Source of the DNA: Salinilacustrithrix sp003476595
Lineage (GTDB): Bacteria; Actinomycetota; Acidimicrobiia; Acidimicrobiales; Salinilacustritrichaceae
Length of the DNA: 64,000 nucleotides
Direction of reading: 5' to 3'
Assembly: GCA_963972525.1 (NCBI GenBank)
Contig: CAXAUZ010000009.1
Coordinates: 62,001 to 126,000 of the forward strand
Numbering within the stretch: position 1 is the stretch's first letter; each line of letters opens with the position of its first letter. The notes under the pieces were generated by a model. That model saw only the letters and a list, made by a program, of their open reading frames with translations. It was not told the DNA's origin and made no database searches. The translations under genes were made by a program, and so were the position numbers. This document shows positions 56,821 through 64,000 of the stretch, piece after piece.

Positions 56821-57660
56821 GTGACGGTCCTCCTCCCCGACTCCCTCGACCGTGCGCTGGCGCACCTGGCTGCCGAACCGGGTGCGCACGTGCTCGCCGG
56901 TGGCACCGACTTCATGGTCGAGGTCAACTACGGCCACCGGCGCCCCGAGACCGTGCTCAGCCTGCGCCGCCTCGACGACCTGCGGATGTGGCACGTCGAG
57001 GCCAGCCACGTCGTGCTCGGGGCATGCGTCACCTACGCCCAGCTCCTCGACCCGGCGCTGGCCGACCTCATGCCCGGCCTGGCCCAGGCGGCCCGCACCG
57101 TCGGTTCCCCCCAGATCCGCTCCACCGGCACCATCGGCGGCAACCTCAGCACCGCATCGCCCGCCGGGGACATGCTGCCGGTGCTCGCCGCCCTCGATGC
57201 CGAGGTGGTGCTCGCCTCGTCGACCGGCGTGCGGACGCTGGCGCTGTCGGAGTTCGTGACCGGACCCAAGCGGACCGCCCGCCGAGCCGACGAGCTGCTG
57301 ATCGCCGTCCGGGTGCCGGTGGCCAACGGCCCACAGGAGTACCTGAAGGTCGGTGTCCGCAACGCCATGGTGATCGCGGTGGCCAGCGTCGCCGTGGTCG
57401 TCGACCACGACGGGCGCACGGTCCGGGCCGCCCTCGGGAGCTGCGGCCCGGTGCCGGTTCGGTGCCACGACGCCGAGTCCTGGGTCGCACCGCTGGTCGA
57501 CTGGGACGCCCGCCGCATCGACGACCCCCGTACCCACGAGGCCTTCGGCGTCCGCTGCGCCGAGGCCGCCCGCCCCATCGACGACCACCGCTCCACCGCC
57601 GCATACCGGAGCCACGCCTGTCGGGTGCTGGCCCGCCGAGCCCTCGCGAGGTGCCTGTGA
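56821..57660 (+). CDS. Xanthine dehydrogenase FAD-binding subunit
   Basis: A 279-residue flavin subunit that passes electrons from the Fe-S subunit to the acceptor. FAD-binding motifs are HVLAGGTDFMVE near 25 and TIGGNLSTASPAGD near 102. It starts with GTG 56821, 21 bp after site E. First gene of a seven-gene or longer operon; the stop overlaps the Fe-S subunit start. The three subunits are encoded in the order FAD, Fe-S, Mo. Confidence 0.92.
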   Translation: MTVLLPDSLDRALAHLAAEPGAHVLAGGTDFMVEVNYGHRRPETVLSLRRLDDLRMWHVEASHVVLGACVTYAQLLDPALADLMPGLAQAARTVGSPQIRSTGTIGGNLSTASPAGDMLPVLAALDAEVVLASSTGVRTLALSEFVTGPKRTARRADELLIAVRVPVANGPQEYLKVGVRNAMVIAVASVAVVVDHDGRTVRAALGSCGPVPVRCHDAESWVAPLVDWDARRIDDPRTHEAFGVRCAEAARPIDDHRSTAAYRSHACRVLARRALARCL

Positions 57661-58166
57661 CCGAGACGAACCCCACGGCCTGGCCCGCCGAGTCCACCTA
57701 CGCGCTGCGCGTGAACGGCACCGAGCACCAGGTGCCGGACTCCTGGGTGGGCGAGAGCCTCCTGCACGTCCTGCGGGAGCGCCTCGGCCTGTACGGCTCG
57801 AAGAACGCGTGCGAGCAGGGTGAGTGCGGCTCGTGCACGGTGCTGGTCGACGGCCGACCCGTGTGCGCGTGCCTCGAGCTGGCGGCCGGCTGCATCGACG
57901 CCGACGTGCGCACGGTGGAGTGCGTCGCCGCCGGCGAGCTGCTCCACGACGTCCAGGCGGCGCTGCTCGCCGAGGGCGGGGTGCAGTGCGGGTTCTGCAC
58001 GCCCGGGTTCGTCGTCGCCATCAGCGAGCTGCTCGACCGATCACCCGATCCCGGGCCCCTCGAGGTGCGCGAGGCCCTGTCCGGCAACCTGTGCCGGTGC
58101 ACCGGCTACAGCCGGATCTTCGAAGCGGTCACCAGCGTGGTGGAGGTGCGCCGTGGCCGTCCGTGA
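57657..58166 (+). CDS. Xanthine dehydrogenase 2Fe-2S subunit
   Basis: A 169-residue electron-transfer subunit with two 2Fe-2S clusters. The first is bound by ACEQGECGSCTVLVDG plus a Cys in CACLEL; the second by CGFCTPG and LCRCTGYS. GTG start coupled to the FAD gene. Its last 14 bases overlap the molybdenum-subunit gene. Confidence 0.92.
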   Translation: MTETNPTAWPAESTYALRVNGTEHQVPDSWVGESLLHVLRERLGLYGSKNACEQGECGSCTVLVDGRPVCACLELAAGCIDADVRTVECVAAGELLHDVQAALLAEGGVQCGFCTPGFVVAISELLDRSPDPGPLEVREALSGNLCRCTGYSRIFEAVTSVVEVRRGRP

Positions 58167-60399
58167 CCGCGCTCGTGGCGGGCTCGGCACCGAGGCCGCC
58201 CGACCCGACGGCATCCCCAAGGTCCGCGGCGACTTCGCCTTCAGCTCGGACCTCCACGTCGACGGCATGCTCTGGGGTCGGACGCTGCGCTCACCGCACC
58301 CCCACGCACGGATCCGCACGCTCGACGTGACGCCGGCACTGGCGATCGCCGGGGTGTCCGCCGTCATCACCGCCGACGACGTCCCCGGCGAGCTGCACTA
58401 CGGCCTGATCTCCGCCGACCAGCCGGTCTTCGCCCGTGACGTCGTCCGCTTCGTCGGCGAGCCCATCGCCGCCGTCGCCGCCGACCACCCGGAGACGGCA
58501 CGCCGGGCACTGGAGGCCATAATCGTCGAGTACGACGTGCTCACGCCGCTGGTGGATGCCGAGGCCGCCGCTGGCTGGGAGCCCATCCACCCGGACGGCA
58601 ACGTGATCCGCAGCGTCGTGATCCGCCGTGGCGATGCGGCAGCGACGGGCGACGTGATCGTCGAGGGCACCTACGAGATCGGCATGCAGGACCAGGCCTT
58701 CCTGGGACCGGAGTCGGGCCTCGCCATCCCCGCCGAGGACGGCTCGATCGACCTGCACGTGGCGACCCAGTGGACCCACAGCGACCGGGACCAGGTGGCG
58801 GCCTGCCTGGCCATGCCAACGGACATGATCCGCCTCCACCTCGCCGGCGTGGGGGGCGCCTTCGGTGCGCGGGAGGACGTGAGCATGCAGGTCCACGCCT
58901 CCCTTCTCGCCAAGGTCGCCCGGCGGCCGGTGAAAATGAGCTACCTGCGCGACGAGTCCTTCGTCGGTCACGTCCACCGGCACCCCGCGCGCTTCTGGAT
59001 GCGGCACCACGCCGACCGCGACGGCACCCTGCGCCGGGTGGAGGTCCGGACCACCTTCGACGGAGGCGCCTACGCGTCGTCGTCGATGGCGGTCATCGGC
59101 AACGCCGCCCGCTTCTCCGTCGGCCCCTACCGCGTGGAGTCGGTCGACATCGAGGCCACCGCCGTGCGGACCAACAACCCCCCGTGTGGCGCCATGCGCG
59201 GCTTCGGGTCGGTGCAGGTGTGCTTCGCCCACGAGTCCCAGATGGACCTCCTCGCTGCCGAGCTCGGCATGGACCCGGTGGAGCTGCGCCTCCACAACGC
59301 GCTCCGCACGGGCGACCGGCTCCCGACGGGCCAGGTCCTGCGGGGTGCGGCTCCGGTGGCGGAGTGCATCCGTGCGGCGATGGCCCACCCGATGCCGGAC
59401 GCATCGCCCGACGAGGTGCTGGCCCGACCCGGCGGCGCCGGTCGCACGTCCACGGCGACCGAGATCCGTCGGGGGACCGGCCTGGCGGTCGGGATCAAGA
59501 ACCTCATGTACTCCGAAGGCGAGAACGACACGGCCAGTGCGACGGTGCGCCTGGCCGGTGGCGTCGCCACCGTCAAGAGCGCAGCCGCCGAGGTCGGGCA
59601 GGGCTTCGTCACCATCGCCCAGCAGATCGTGCGGGAGGTCCTCGGCGTGGAGGAGGTCGTGTTCCACAGCGCATCGACCGCCGAGGTCGCATCGGCCGGA
59701 TCCACCTCGGCGTCCCGGCAAACGTGGATGTCCGGTGGTGCCGTGGCCCAGGCCAGCCGGCTGGTGGCCGCCGCCATCTGCCAGGCCGTGGCCCTCCGCG
59801 AAGGGCTGACACCCGAGGAGGTGTCGCTCGACGGCACGACCGTCGTCACCCCGACCGCTCGCATCCCGCTGGCCGATGCGGTCCCCGACCAGCCGATCGA
59901 GATCGCCACGACGTTCCACCACGCACCGACCGAGCCGCTCGACGAGGACGGCCAGGGCGATGCCGACGTGTCCTTCGCCTTCGCCGCCCACCGTGCCGTC
60001 GTCGACGTCGACCCCGACCTCGGCCTGGTCCGGGTGGTCCAGATCACGACCGGCCAGGACGTGGGTCGGGTGCTGCACCCGACCCAGCTGCTCGGCCAGG
60101 TCGAGGGCGGCACAGTCCAGGGCATGGGGCTCGCCGTGATGGAGGAGATCGTGGTCCAGGACGGGTTCGTCAAGAACCCGAGCTTCACCGACTACCTCCT
60201 GCCCACGACGCTCGACGCGCCGGAGATACTGGCGACGTTCATCGAAGAACCCGAGCCCGATGCGCCGTTCGGCGCCAAGGGCGTCGGTGAGCCCCCCATC
60301 ATCAGCAGCGGTCCCGCCGTGGTCGCCGCGATCCGAGACGCCACCGGTGCACCGCTGCGCCGCATGCCGGTGCGCCCCGCAGATGTCGCCCTCGGCTGA
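58153..60399 (+). CDS. Xanthine dehydrogenase molybdopterin subunit
   Basis: A 748-residue catalytic subunit hydroxylating purine-type rings. Typical motifs are GGAFGAREDVSMQ, CGAMRGFGSVQ, AEVGQGFVTIAQQ and the catalytic Glu in AKGVGEPPI. It starts with GTG 58153, overlapping the Fe-S gene. The substrate could be hypoxanthine, xanthine or another purine, since the residues that decide are not certain from sequence alone. It overlaps the phosphoribosyltransferase gene by 17 bp. Confidence 0.92.
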   Translation: MAVRDRARGGLGTEAARPDGIPKVRGDFAFSSDLHVDGMLWGRTLRSPHPHARIRTLDVTPALAIAGVSAVITADDVPGELHYGLISADQPVFARDVVRFVGEPIAAVAADHPETARRALEAIIVEYDVLTPLVDAEAAAGWEPIHPDGNVIRSVVIRRGDAAATGDVIVEGTYEIGMQDQAFLGPESGLAIPAEDGSIDLHVATQWTHSDRDQVAACLAMPTDMIRLHLAGVGGAFGAREDVSMQVHASLLAKVARRPVKMSYLRDESFVGHVHRHPARFWMRHHADRDGTLRRVEVRTTFDGGAYASSSMAVIGNAARFSVGPYRVESVDIEATAVRTNNPPCGAMRGFGSVQVCFAHESQMDLLAAELGMDPVELRLHNALRTGDRLPTGQVLRGAAPVAECIRAAMAHPMPDASPDEVLARPGGAGRTSTATEIRRGTGLAVGIKNLMYSEGENDTASATVRLAGGVATVKSAAAEVGQGFVTIAQQIVREVLGVEEVVFHSASTAEVASAGSTSASRQTWMSGGAVAQASRLVAAAICQAVALREGLTPEEVSLDGTTVVTPTARIPLADAVPDQPIEIATTFHHAPTEPLDEDGQGDADVSFAFAAHRAVVDVDPDLGLVRVVQITTGQDVGRVLHPTQLLGQVEGGTVQGMGLAVMEEIVVQDGFVKNPSFTDYLLPTTLDAPEILATFIEEPEPDAPFGAKGVGEPPIISSGPAVVAAIRDATGAPLRRMPVRPADVALG

Positions 60400-60892
60400 C
60401 CCGCCACACGATCGCGAGGTCCTGACCTGGGCCAGGTTCGGGTCCGCCGCGCGCGAGCTCGCCCAGGCCGTGCACGACAGCGGGTTCCGACCCGACATCG
60501 TCCTCGCCATCGCCCGCGGCGGACTCACGGTTGCCGGTGCCGTCGCCTACGCGCTCGGCATCAAGAACTGCTCGGCGATCAACGTCGAGTTCTACACCGG
60601 GATCGAGTCGCGCCTCGAGATGCCCGTCCTGCTGCCCCCGACGCTCAACCTCGTCGACATCCAGGGCGCTCGCATCCTCGTGGCCGACGACGTGGCCGAC
60701 ACCGGGCACACGCTGCGGTTGGTGCGCGAGGTGATCGCCCAGCACGTCGCCGAGGCGCGCACCGTCGTGCTGTACCACAAGCCCCGTTCCGTGGTGTCGC
60801 CCGACTACGCCTGGAAGCAGACCGACCGCTGGATCGACTTCCCCTGGTCGGACCAGCCACCGGTCACCGACCCCACGGCCACCGGCGCGTGA
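60383..60892 (+). CDS. Purine phosphoribosyltransferase-like protein
   Basis: A 169-residue type I PRTase. The PRPP-binding loop is RILVADDVADTGHTL near 95-110, and the early IARGGLTVAGAVAYALG loop binds pyrophosphate. It probably salvages hypoxanthine, xanthine or guanine to the nucleotide, competing with the dehydrogenase in the same operon. The ATG at 60383 overlaps the previous gene. Confidence 0.82.
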   Translation: MSPSADPPHDREVLTWARFGSAARELAQAVHDSGFRPDIVLAIARGGLTVAGAVAYALGIKNCSAINVEFYTGIESRLEMPVLLPPTLNLVDIQGARILVADDVADTGHTLRLVREVIAQHVAEARTVVLYHKPRSVVSPDYAWKQTDRWIDFPWSDQPPVTDPTATGA

Positions 60893-62052
60893 GCCTCCCC
60901 GCCTTCGGCGCGGCCTTCCGCCGGCTGTTCCTCGTCCGGCTCGTCGGCACCGTCTCCCTCCGCTTCGCCTATCCCTTCCTGCCCGCCATCGCCGATGGCC
61001 TCGACGTCGGCATCGGTGCGGTGGGGCTCGCCCTCGCCGCCGGTGAGGGTGCGGGGCTGCTGGCCCCGCTCGTGGGCCGGCGCCTCGATCGCATCGGTCG
61101 CCGGCGCGGCATGACCGACGGCCTGGTCATCGGCGCCGTCGGCTGCGCCGTCGCCGCGATCGCCCCGGGCGTCGTCGGGTTCGGGATCGGCCTGTTCGGC
61201 ATCGCCGTCGGCCGGGCGTTCTACGACATCTCCATGGGCGCCTGGATCGGCGACGAGGTGGAGTTCGCCCGGCGAGGGCGGGCGAGCGGCATCGGGGAGC
61301 TGGCCTGGTCCGGGGCGTTCCTCCTCGGCGTGCCGGTCGCCGGGCTGGTCATGTCGGCCACGAGCTGGCGGGTGCCCTACCTGCTGTCGGCGTTGGTGAT
61401 GCTGGCCTCCATCCCCGTGGTGCGGGCCACGCTCGACACCCGCACACCGCAGGGTGTCGTCGGCGCACCGCCCGCCGCCCAGGCCCGGCCGACCCTGCTG
61501 CACCTCGCGGTGTTCTGCACCTCCCTCGGCGCCGCCCTGCTCCTCGTGACCGAGGGCGCCTGGTTCGAGCTCGACCTGGGCCTCACCGAACGGGCGATCA
61601 GCGGCGTCGTCGTCCTGCTCGGCGTCGGTGAGGTCGTGGGCGCTCTCCTCGCCGCCGGCCTCGCCGACCGCATCGGCAAGCGGCTCACCATGATCGCCGG
61701 CCTCGTGGCGCTCGTGCCCGCAGCGGTGGCGATGGGGGTCATCGAGTCGAACCAGGTCGCCGGCGTCGCCGCAGCCTTCGTCGTGGGCCTCGGCTTCGAG
61801 CTGGCCTTCGTCTCGGCGCTCCCTCTGGTCGTCGAGGTGCCCGAGGAGCGGCGAGCCGGCTCCCTCAGCCTCGCCATCGCCTCGCTGACCGGCGCACGCA
61901 CGGTGGCGGCGATCGTGGGCACCGCAGTGTTCGATGCGAGCGGGATGGGCGCGGTCGCGGTGCTCGCCATCCCGGCGCTGCTCGCCGGGATCATCGTGGT
62001 GGCCACCTCCGTGCGGGAGCCGACCGTCGCCCCGGTGGGGTCCCCGTCATGA
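60889..62052 (+). CDS. MFS transporter
   Basis: A 387-residue integral membrane protein with about 12 hydrophobic segments and the MFS loop GRRLDRIGRRRGM between helices 2 and 3. A GTG start overlaps the phosphoribosyltransferase stop. Substrate unknown; import or export of a purine base or nucleoside is likely from the operon. Confidence 0.88.
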   Translation: MSLPAFGAAFRRLFLVRLVGTVSLRFAYPFLPAIADGLDVGIGAVGLALAAGEGAGLLAPLVGRRLDRIGRRRGMTDGLVIGAVGCAVAAIAPGVVGFGIGLFGIAVGRAFYDISMGAWIGDEVEFARRGRASGIGELAWSGAFLLGVPVAGLVMSATSWRVPYLLSALVMLASIPVVRATLDTRTPQGVVGAPPAAQARPTLLHLAVFCTSLGAALLLVTEGAWFELDLGLTERAISGVVVLLGVGEVVGALLAAGLADRIGKRLTMIAGLVALVPAAVAMGVIESNQVAGVAAAFVVGLGFELAFVSALPLVVEVPEERRAGSLSLAIASLTGARTVAAIVGTAVFDASGMGAVAVLAIPALLAGIIVVATSVREPTVAPVGSPS

Positions 62053-63029
62053 GCGCCGAGCGGCGCCGGCAGGTCGTGGTGGACTCCGACGGCGGGGTCG
62101 ACGACGCCATCGCCCTCTCCTGGCTCCTCCAGCGCGATGACGTCGAGGTGGTCGCCGCCGTGGCCGTGTGGGGCAACGTCGCCGTCGCACAGGCCGCTCG
62201 CAACCTGCGCGTGGTGCTCGAGCGGTTCGGTCACGGGCACGTGCCCGTCCACGTCGGCCGGGCGGGTCCGTACGAGCCGGCGCCACACATCGGCGTCGCC
62301 GACTTCGTGCACGGCACCGATGGGCTCGCCGACATCGGCCTCGTCGACCCGGTCGCCGGCCCCGTCGTCGGGGATGGGATCGGTGCGCTGGTCTCGCTCG
62401 CTGCCCCGCAGCGGACGCTGCTGACGCTCGGGCCGCTCACCAACGTCGCCGATGCCATCTCTCGAGATCCGTCGTTCGCCAGTCGCTGGGCCGACATCGT
62501 CGTCATGGGCGGGGCCTCCGCGGACCCCGGCAACGCCCTGCCCGGCGCCGAGGCCAACGTCGCGCACGACCCCATCGCCGCCCACACCGTGCTCTCGGCA
62601 TCCTGGCGCCAGCCGCCGTTGCTCGTCGGGCTCGACGCCACCCAGACCGCGACGCTCGGACCGCAGGACGTGGAGCTGCTCCACGAGGAGCGCAGCGACG
62701 GTGCCCGCTTCGTCGCTCCCCTGTTCGACTTCTACCGGGCCAAGGGCGGTTCGTTCTGCACGCCCGGCGAGTGCCCGTGCCACGACCTGCTGGCCGCCAT
62801 GGCCGCCGTCGACCCGTCCGTCGTCGAGATCGCCGAGCTGCCCGCCACCGTCGTCGCCGAGCCCGGTCCGACGTGGGGCGTCACCGTGGTCGACCGCCGC
62901 TGGCTGGCCTGGCGACAGGCGGCCGACTTCCACGAGCAGGACGCGCACGGCGACCTGCACCCCATCCGTTGGGCCGTGCGCGGCGAGCGCGACCGGTTCC
63001 GTCACCACGTCAGGAGCTGGTGGTCATGA
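62049..63029 (+). CDS. Nucleoside hydrolase
   Basis: A 326-residue enzyme that splits nucleosides into base and ribose. The calcium-binding N-terminal motif reads VVDSDGGVDDAIAL; the usual DTDPGxDDA has Pro replaced by Gly. Other ligands are in TLGPLTNVADAI, VVMGGAS, and AEANVAHDPIAA. The final Asp ligand region CPCHDLLAAM contains an extra Cys-Pro-Cys-His. ATGA-coupled to the MFS gene. Confidence 0.88.
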   Translation: MSAERRRQVVVDSDGGVDDAIALSWLLQRDDVEVVAAVAVWGNVAVAQAARNLRVVLERFGHGHVPVHVGRAGPYEPAPHIGVADFVHGTDGLADIGLVDPVAGPVVGDGIGALVSLAAPQRTLLTLGPLTNVADAISRDPSFASRWADIVVMGGASADPGNALPGAEANVAHDPIAAHTVLSASWRQPPLLVGLDATQTATLGPQDVELLHEERSDGARFVAPLFDFYRAKGGSFCTPGECPCHDLLAAMAAVDPSVVEIAELPATVVAEPGPTWGVTVVDRRWLAWRQAADFHEQDAHGDLHPIRWAVRGERDRFRHHVRSWWS

Positions 63030-64000
63030 GCGAAGGCAGCAGGGCTGCGACCCTCGTCCGGGGCGGCGTCGTCCTTCCCATGGAGGGCGACAAGCAGGTA
63101 CACGACCCCGGCTCGGTCCTCATCTTGGGCGACACCATCGTCGCCGTCGGGCCCGTCGAGGAGGTCGACCGCCATCCGGACGCAGCCGGTGCGGAGGTCG
63201 TCGATGCCACCGGGCACGCCGTCATCCCGGGCCTGCAGAACACGCACCTGCACAGCGGGCTGCTGCGCGGCACCGCCGAGTCGATGTCGCTGTGGGACTG
63301 GCTGCAGTCCTACGTCGACCCGGCCCACGCCGTGGTGACGCCCGAGATCGCACGCGCCGCTTCCTACCTGGCGTACACGGAGGGGCTGCGGTTCGGGACC
63401 ACCTCGGTGCTCGACATGTGGCGGTACATGGAGGGCTCGGCGGAGGCGGCGACCACGCTCGGCACGCGGGCGACGCTGGCGCCCTACGTCGCCGACGTGG
63501 AGGGCTACGACTACTTCGAGTCGATCGAGTCGAACCGGGCGCTGCTCGAGACCCATCGCAGCGCTGCGGGCGGCCGCGTCCGCACGTGGCTCGGCCTGGA
63601 GCACCTCTTCTACTGCACGCCCGACGCCTTCCATGCCGCCGCCGAGCTGGCCGAGGAGTTCGACACGGGCATCCACACCCACTCGAGCGAGACCATCTGG
63701 GAGGTCCAGGAGTCGCTGTCCCGCTTCGGTCGACGTCCCATCGAGGAGATGTTCAACCGAGGCATCCTCGGACCCCGAACGGTGATCGCGCACTGCGTCT
63801 GGCTCGACGACCGGGAGCTCGCGCTGCTGGCCGAGACGGGCACGAGCGTGGCGCACTGCCCCTGCTCGAACATGAAGCTGTCCTCGGGTCCGGCCCGGGT
63901 CGGCGACATGCGACGCATGGGCGTCACCGTGGGGCTCGGCACTGACGGTGAGAAGGAGAACAACAACCTCGACATGGTCGAGGAGCTGAAGTTCGCCTCG
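63026..64000 (+). CDS. Amidohydrolase (chlorohydrolase/guanine-deaminase-like), 3' end cut by the window
   Basis: 325 codons are visible and the frame is open to the edge. An N-terminal beta domain (1-66) precedes the metal motif PGLQNTHLHSGLLRG. Further metal-site segments are GIHTHSSET, IAHCVWLDD, VAHCPCSNM and LGTDGEKENNNLDM. It belongs to the same broad family as the 8-oxoguanine deaminase and SsnA-like proteins in the window but is distinct from both. Deamination of a purine or an S-adenosylhomocysteine-like compound is plausible. ATGA-coupled to the nucleoside hydrolase. Confidence 0.82.
   Translation, partial: MSEGSRAATLVRGGVVLPMEGDKQVHDPGSVLILGDTIVAVGPVEEVDRHPDAAGAEVVDATGHAVIPGLQNTHLHSGLLRGTAESMSLWDWLQSYVDPAHAVVTPEIARAASYLAYTEGLRFGTTSVLDMWRYMEGSAEAATTLGTRATLAPYVADVEGYDYFESIESNRALLETHRSAAGGRVRTWLGLEHLFYCTPDAFHAAAELAEEFDTGIHTHSSETIWEVQESLSRFGRRPIEEMFNRGILGPRTVIAHCVWLDDRELALLAETGTSVAHCPCSNMKLSSGPARVGDMRRMGVTVGLGTDGEKENNNLDMVEELKFAS

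Overview
The window is high-GC DNA with dense operons. Most operon genes overlap by 4 bp (ATGA or GTGA), GTG starts are frequent, and there is an F420-type luciferase-family oxidoreductase and a bifunctional-type dCTP deaminase. This fits a free-living actinobacterium. I lean towards Acidimicrobiia-like lineages, but that placement is inference, not something the sequence proves.

There are three regions. (1) 1-3,000 is chromosomal backbone: the 3' part of a membrane-linked heterodisulfide-reductase-like Fe-S oxidoreductase, a degenerate receiver protein, dcd, a small HTH protein and a tRNA-Gly(CCC) with its terminator. (2) 3,000-29,100 is an accessory island that begins right after the tRNA. 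It holds a HEPN-motif protein, a complete type III restriction-modification pair, an orphan Eco29kI-like GIY-YIG endonuclease, six tyrosine recombinases in four arrangements, a tandem-HTH excisionase-like protein, a GAF-domain membrane protein, a small lipoprotein, a second HEPN-motif protein, an ECF sigma factor with a membrane partner, and unusual clusters of inverted repeats. One recombinase carries a long C-terminal tail with eight predicted zinc-binding modules that include a duplicated ~178-residue block. (3) 29,100-64,000 is one continuous catabolic supercluster for purines or modified purines. It has six operons: a BmpA nucleoside ABC transporter followed by a Rieske oxygenase and two 2OG-Fe(II) oxygenases; an NMT1-type ABC transporter with adenosine deaminase and diaminopropionate ammonia-lyase; a PhyH dioxygenase with 8-oxoguanine deaminase; a metallohydrolase, second adenosine deaminase, second Rieske oxygenase and HTH regulator; an XdhD-like fused dehydrogenase with SsnA-like hydrolase, luciferase-family monooxygenase, alpha/beta hydrolase and two N-carbamoyl hydrolases; and a three-subunit xanthine dehydrogenase with a phosphoribosyltransferase, MFS transporter, nucleoside hydrolase and a further amidohydrolase cut by the window end.

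The main discovery is that the starts of these six operons carry copies of a 15-bp palindrome, TCAAC-N5-GTTGA (one copy lies between two divergent operons). Three copies are the identical 15-mer TCAACAAACCGTTGA, on one strand or the other. This defines a single regulon. The small HTH protein encoded at the end of one of the operons is the obvious candidate regulator. No uricase, HIU hydrolase or allantoinase is visible. The enzyme set instead resembles the ygeX/ssnA/xdhD-type urate pathway, with oxygenases (two Rieske, three 2OG, one luciferase-like) added. I infer an aerobic, uricase-independent route for purines carrying methyl, oxo or other substituents, ending at pyruvate and ammonia through diaminopropionate ammonia-lyase.
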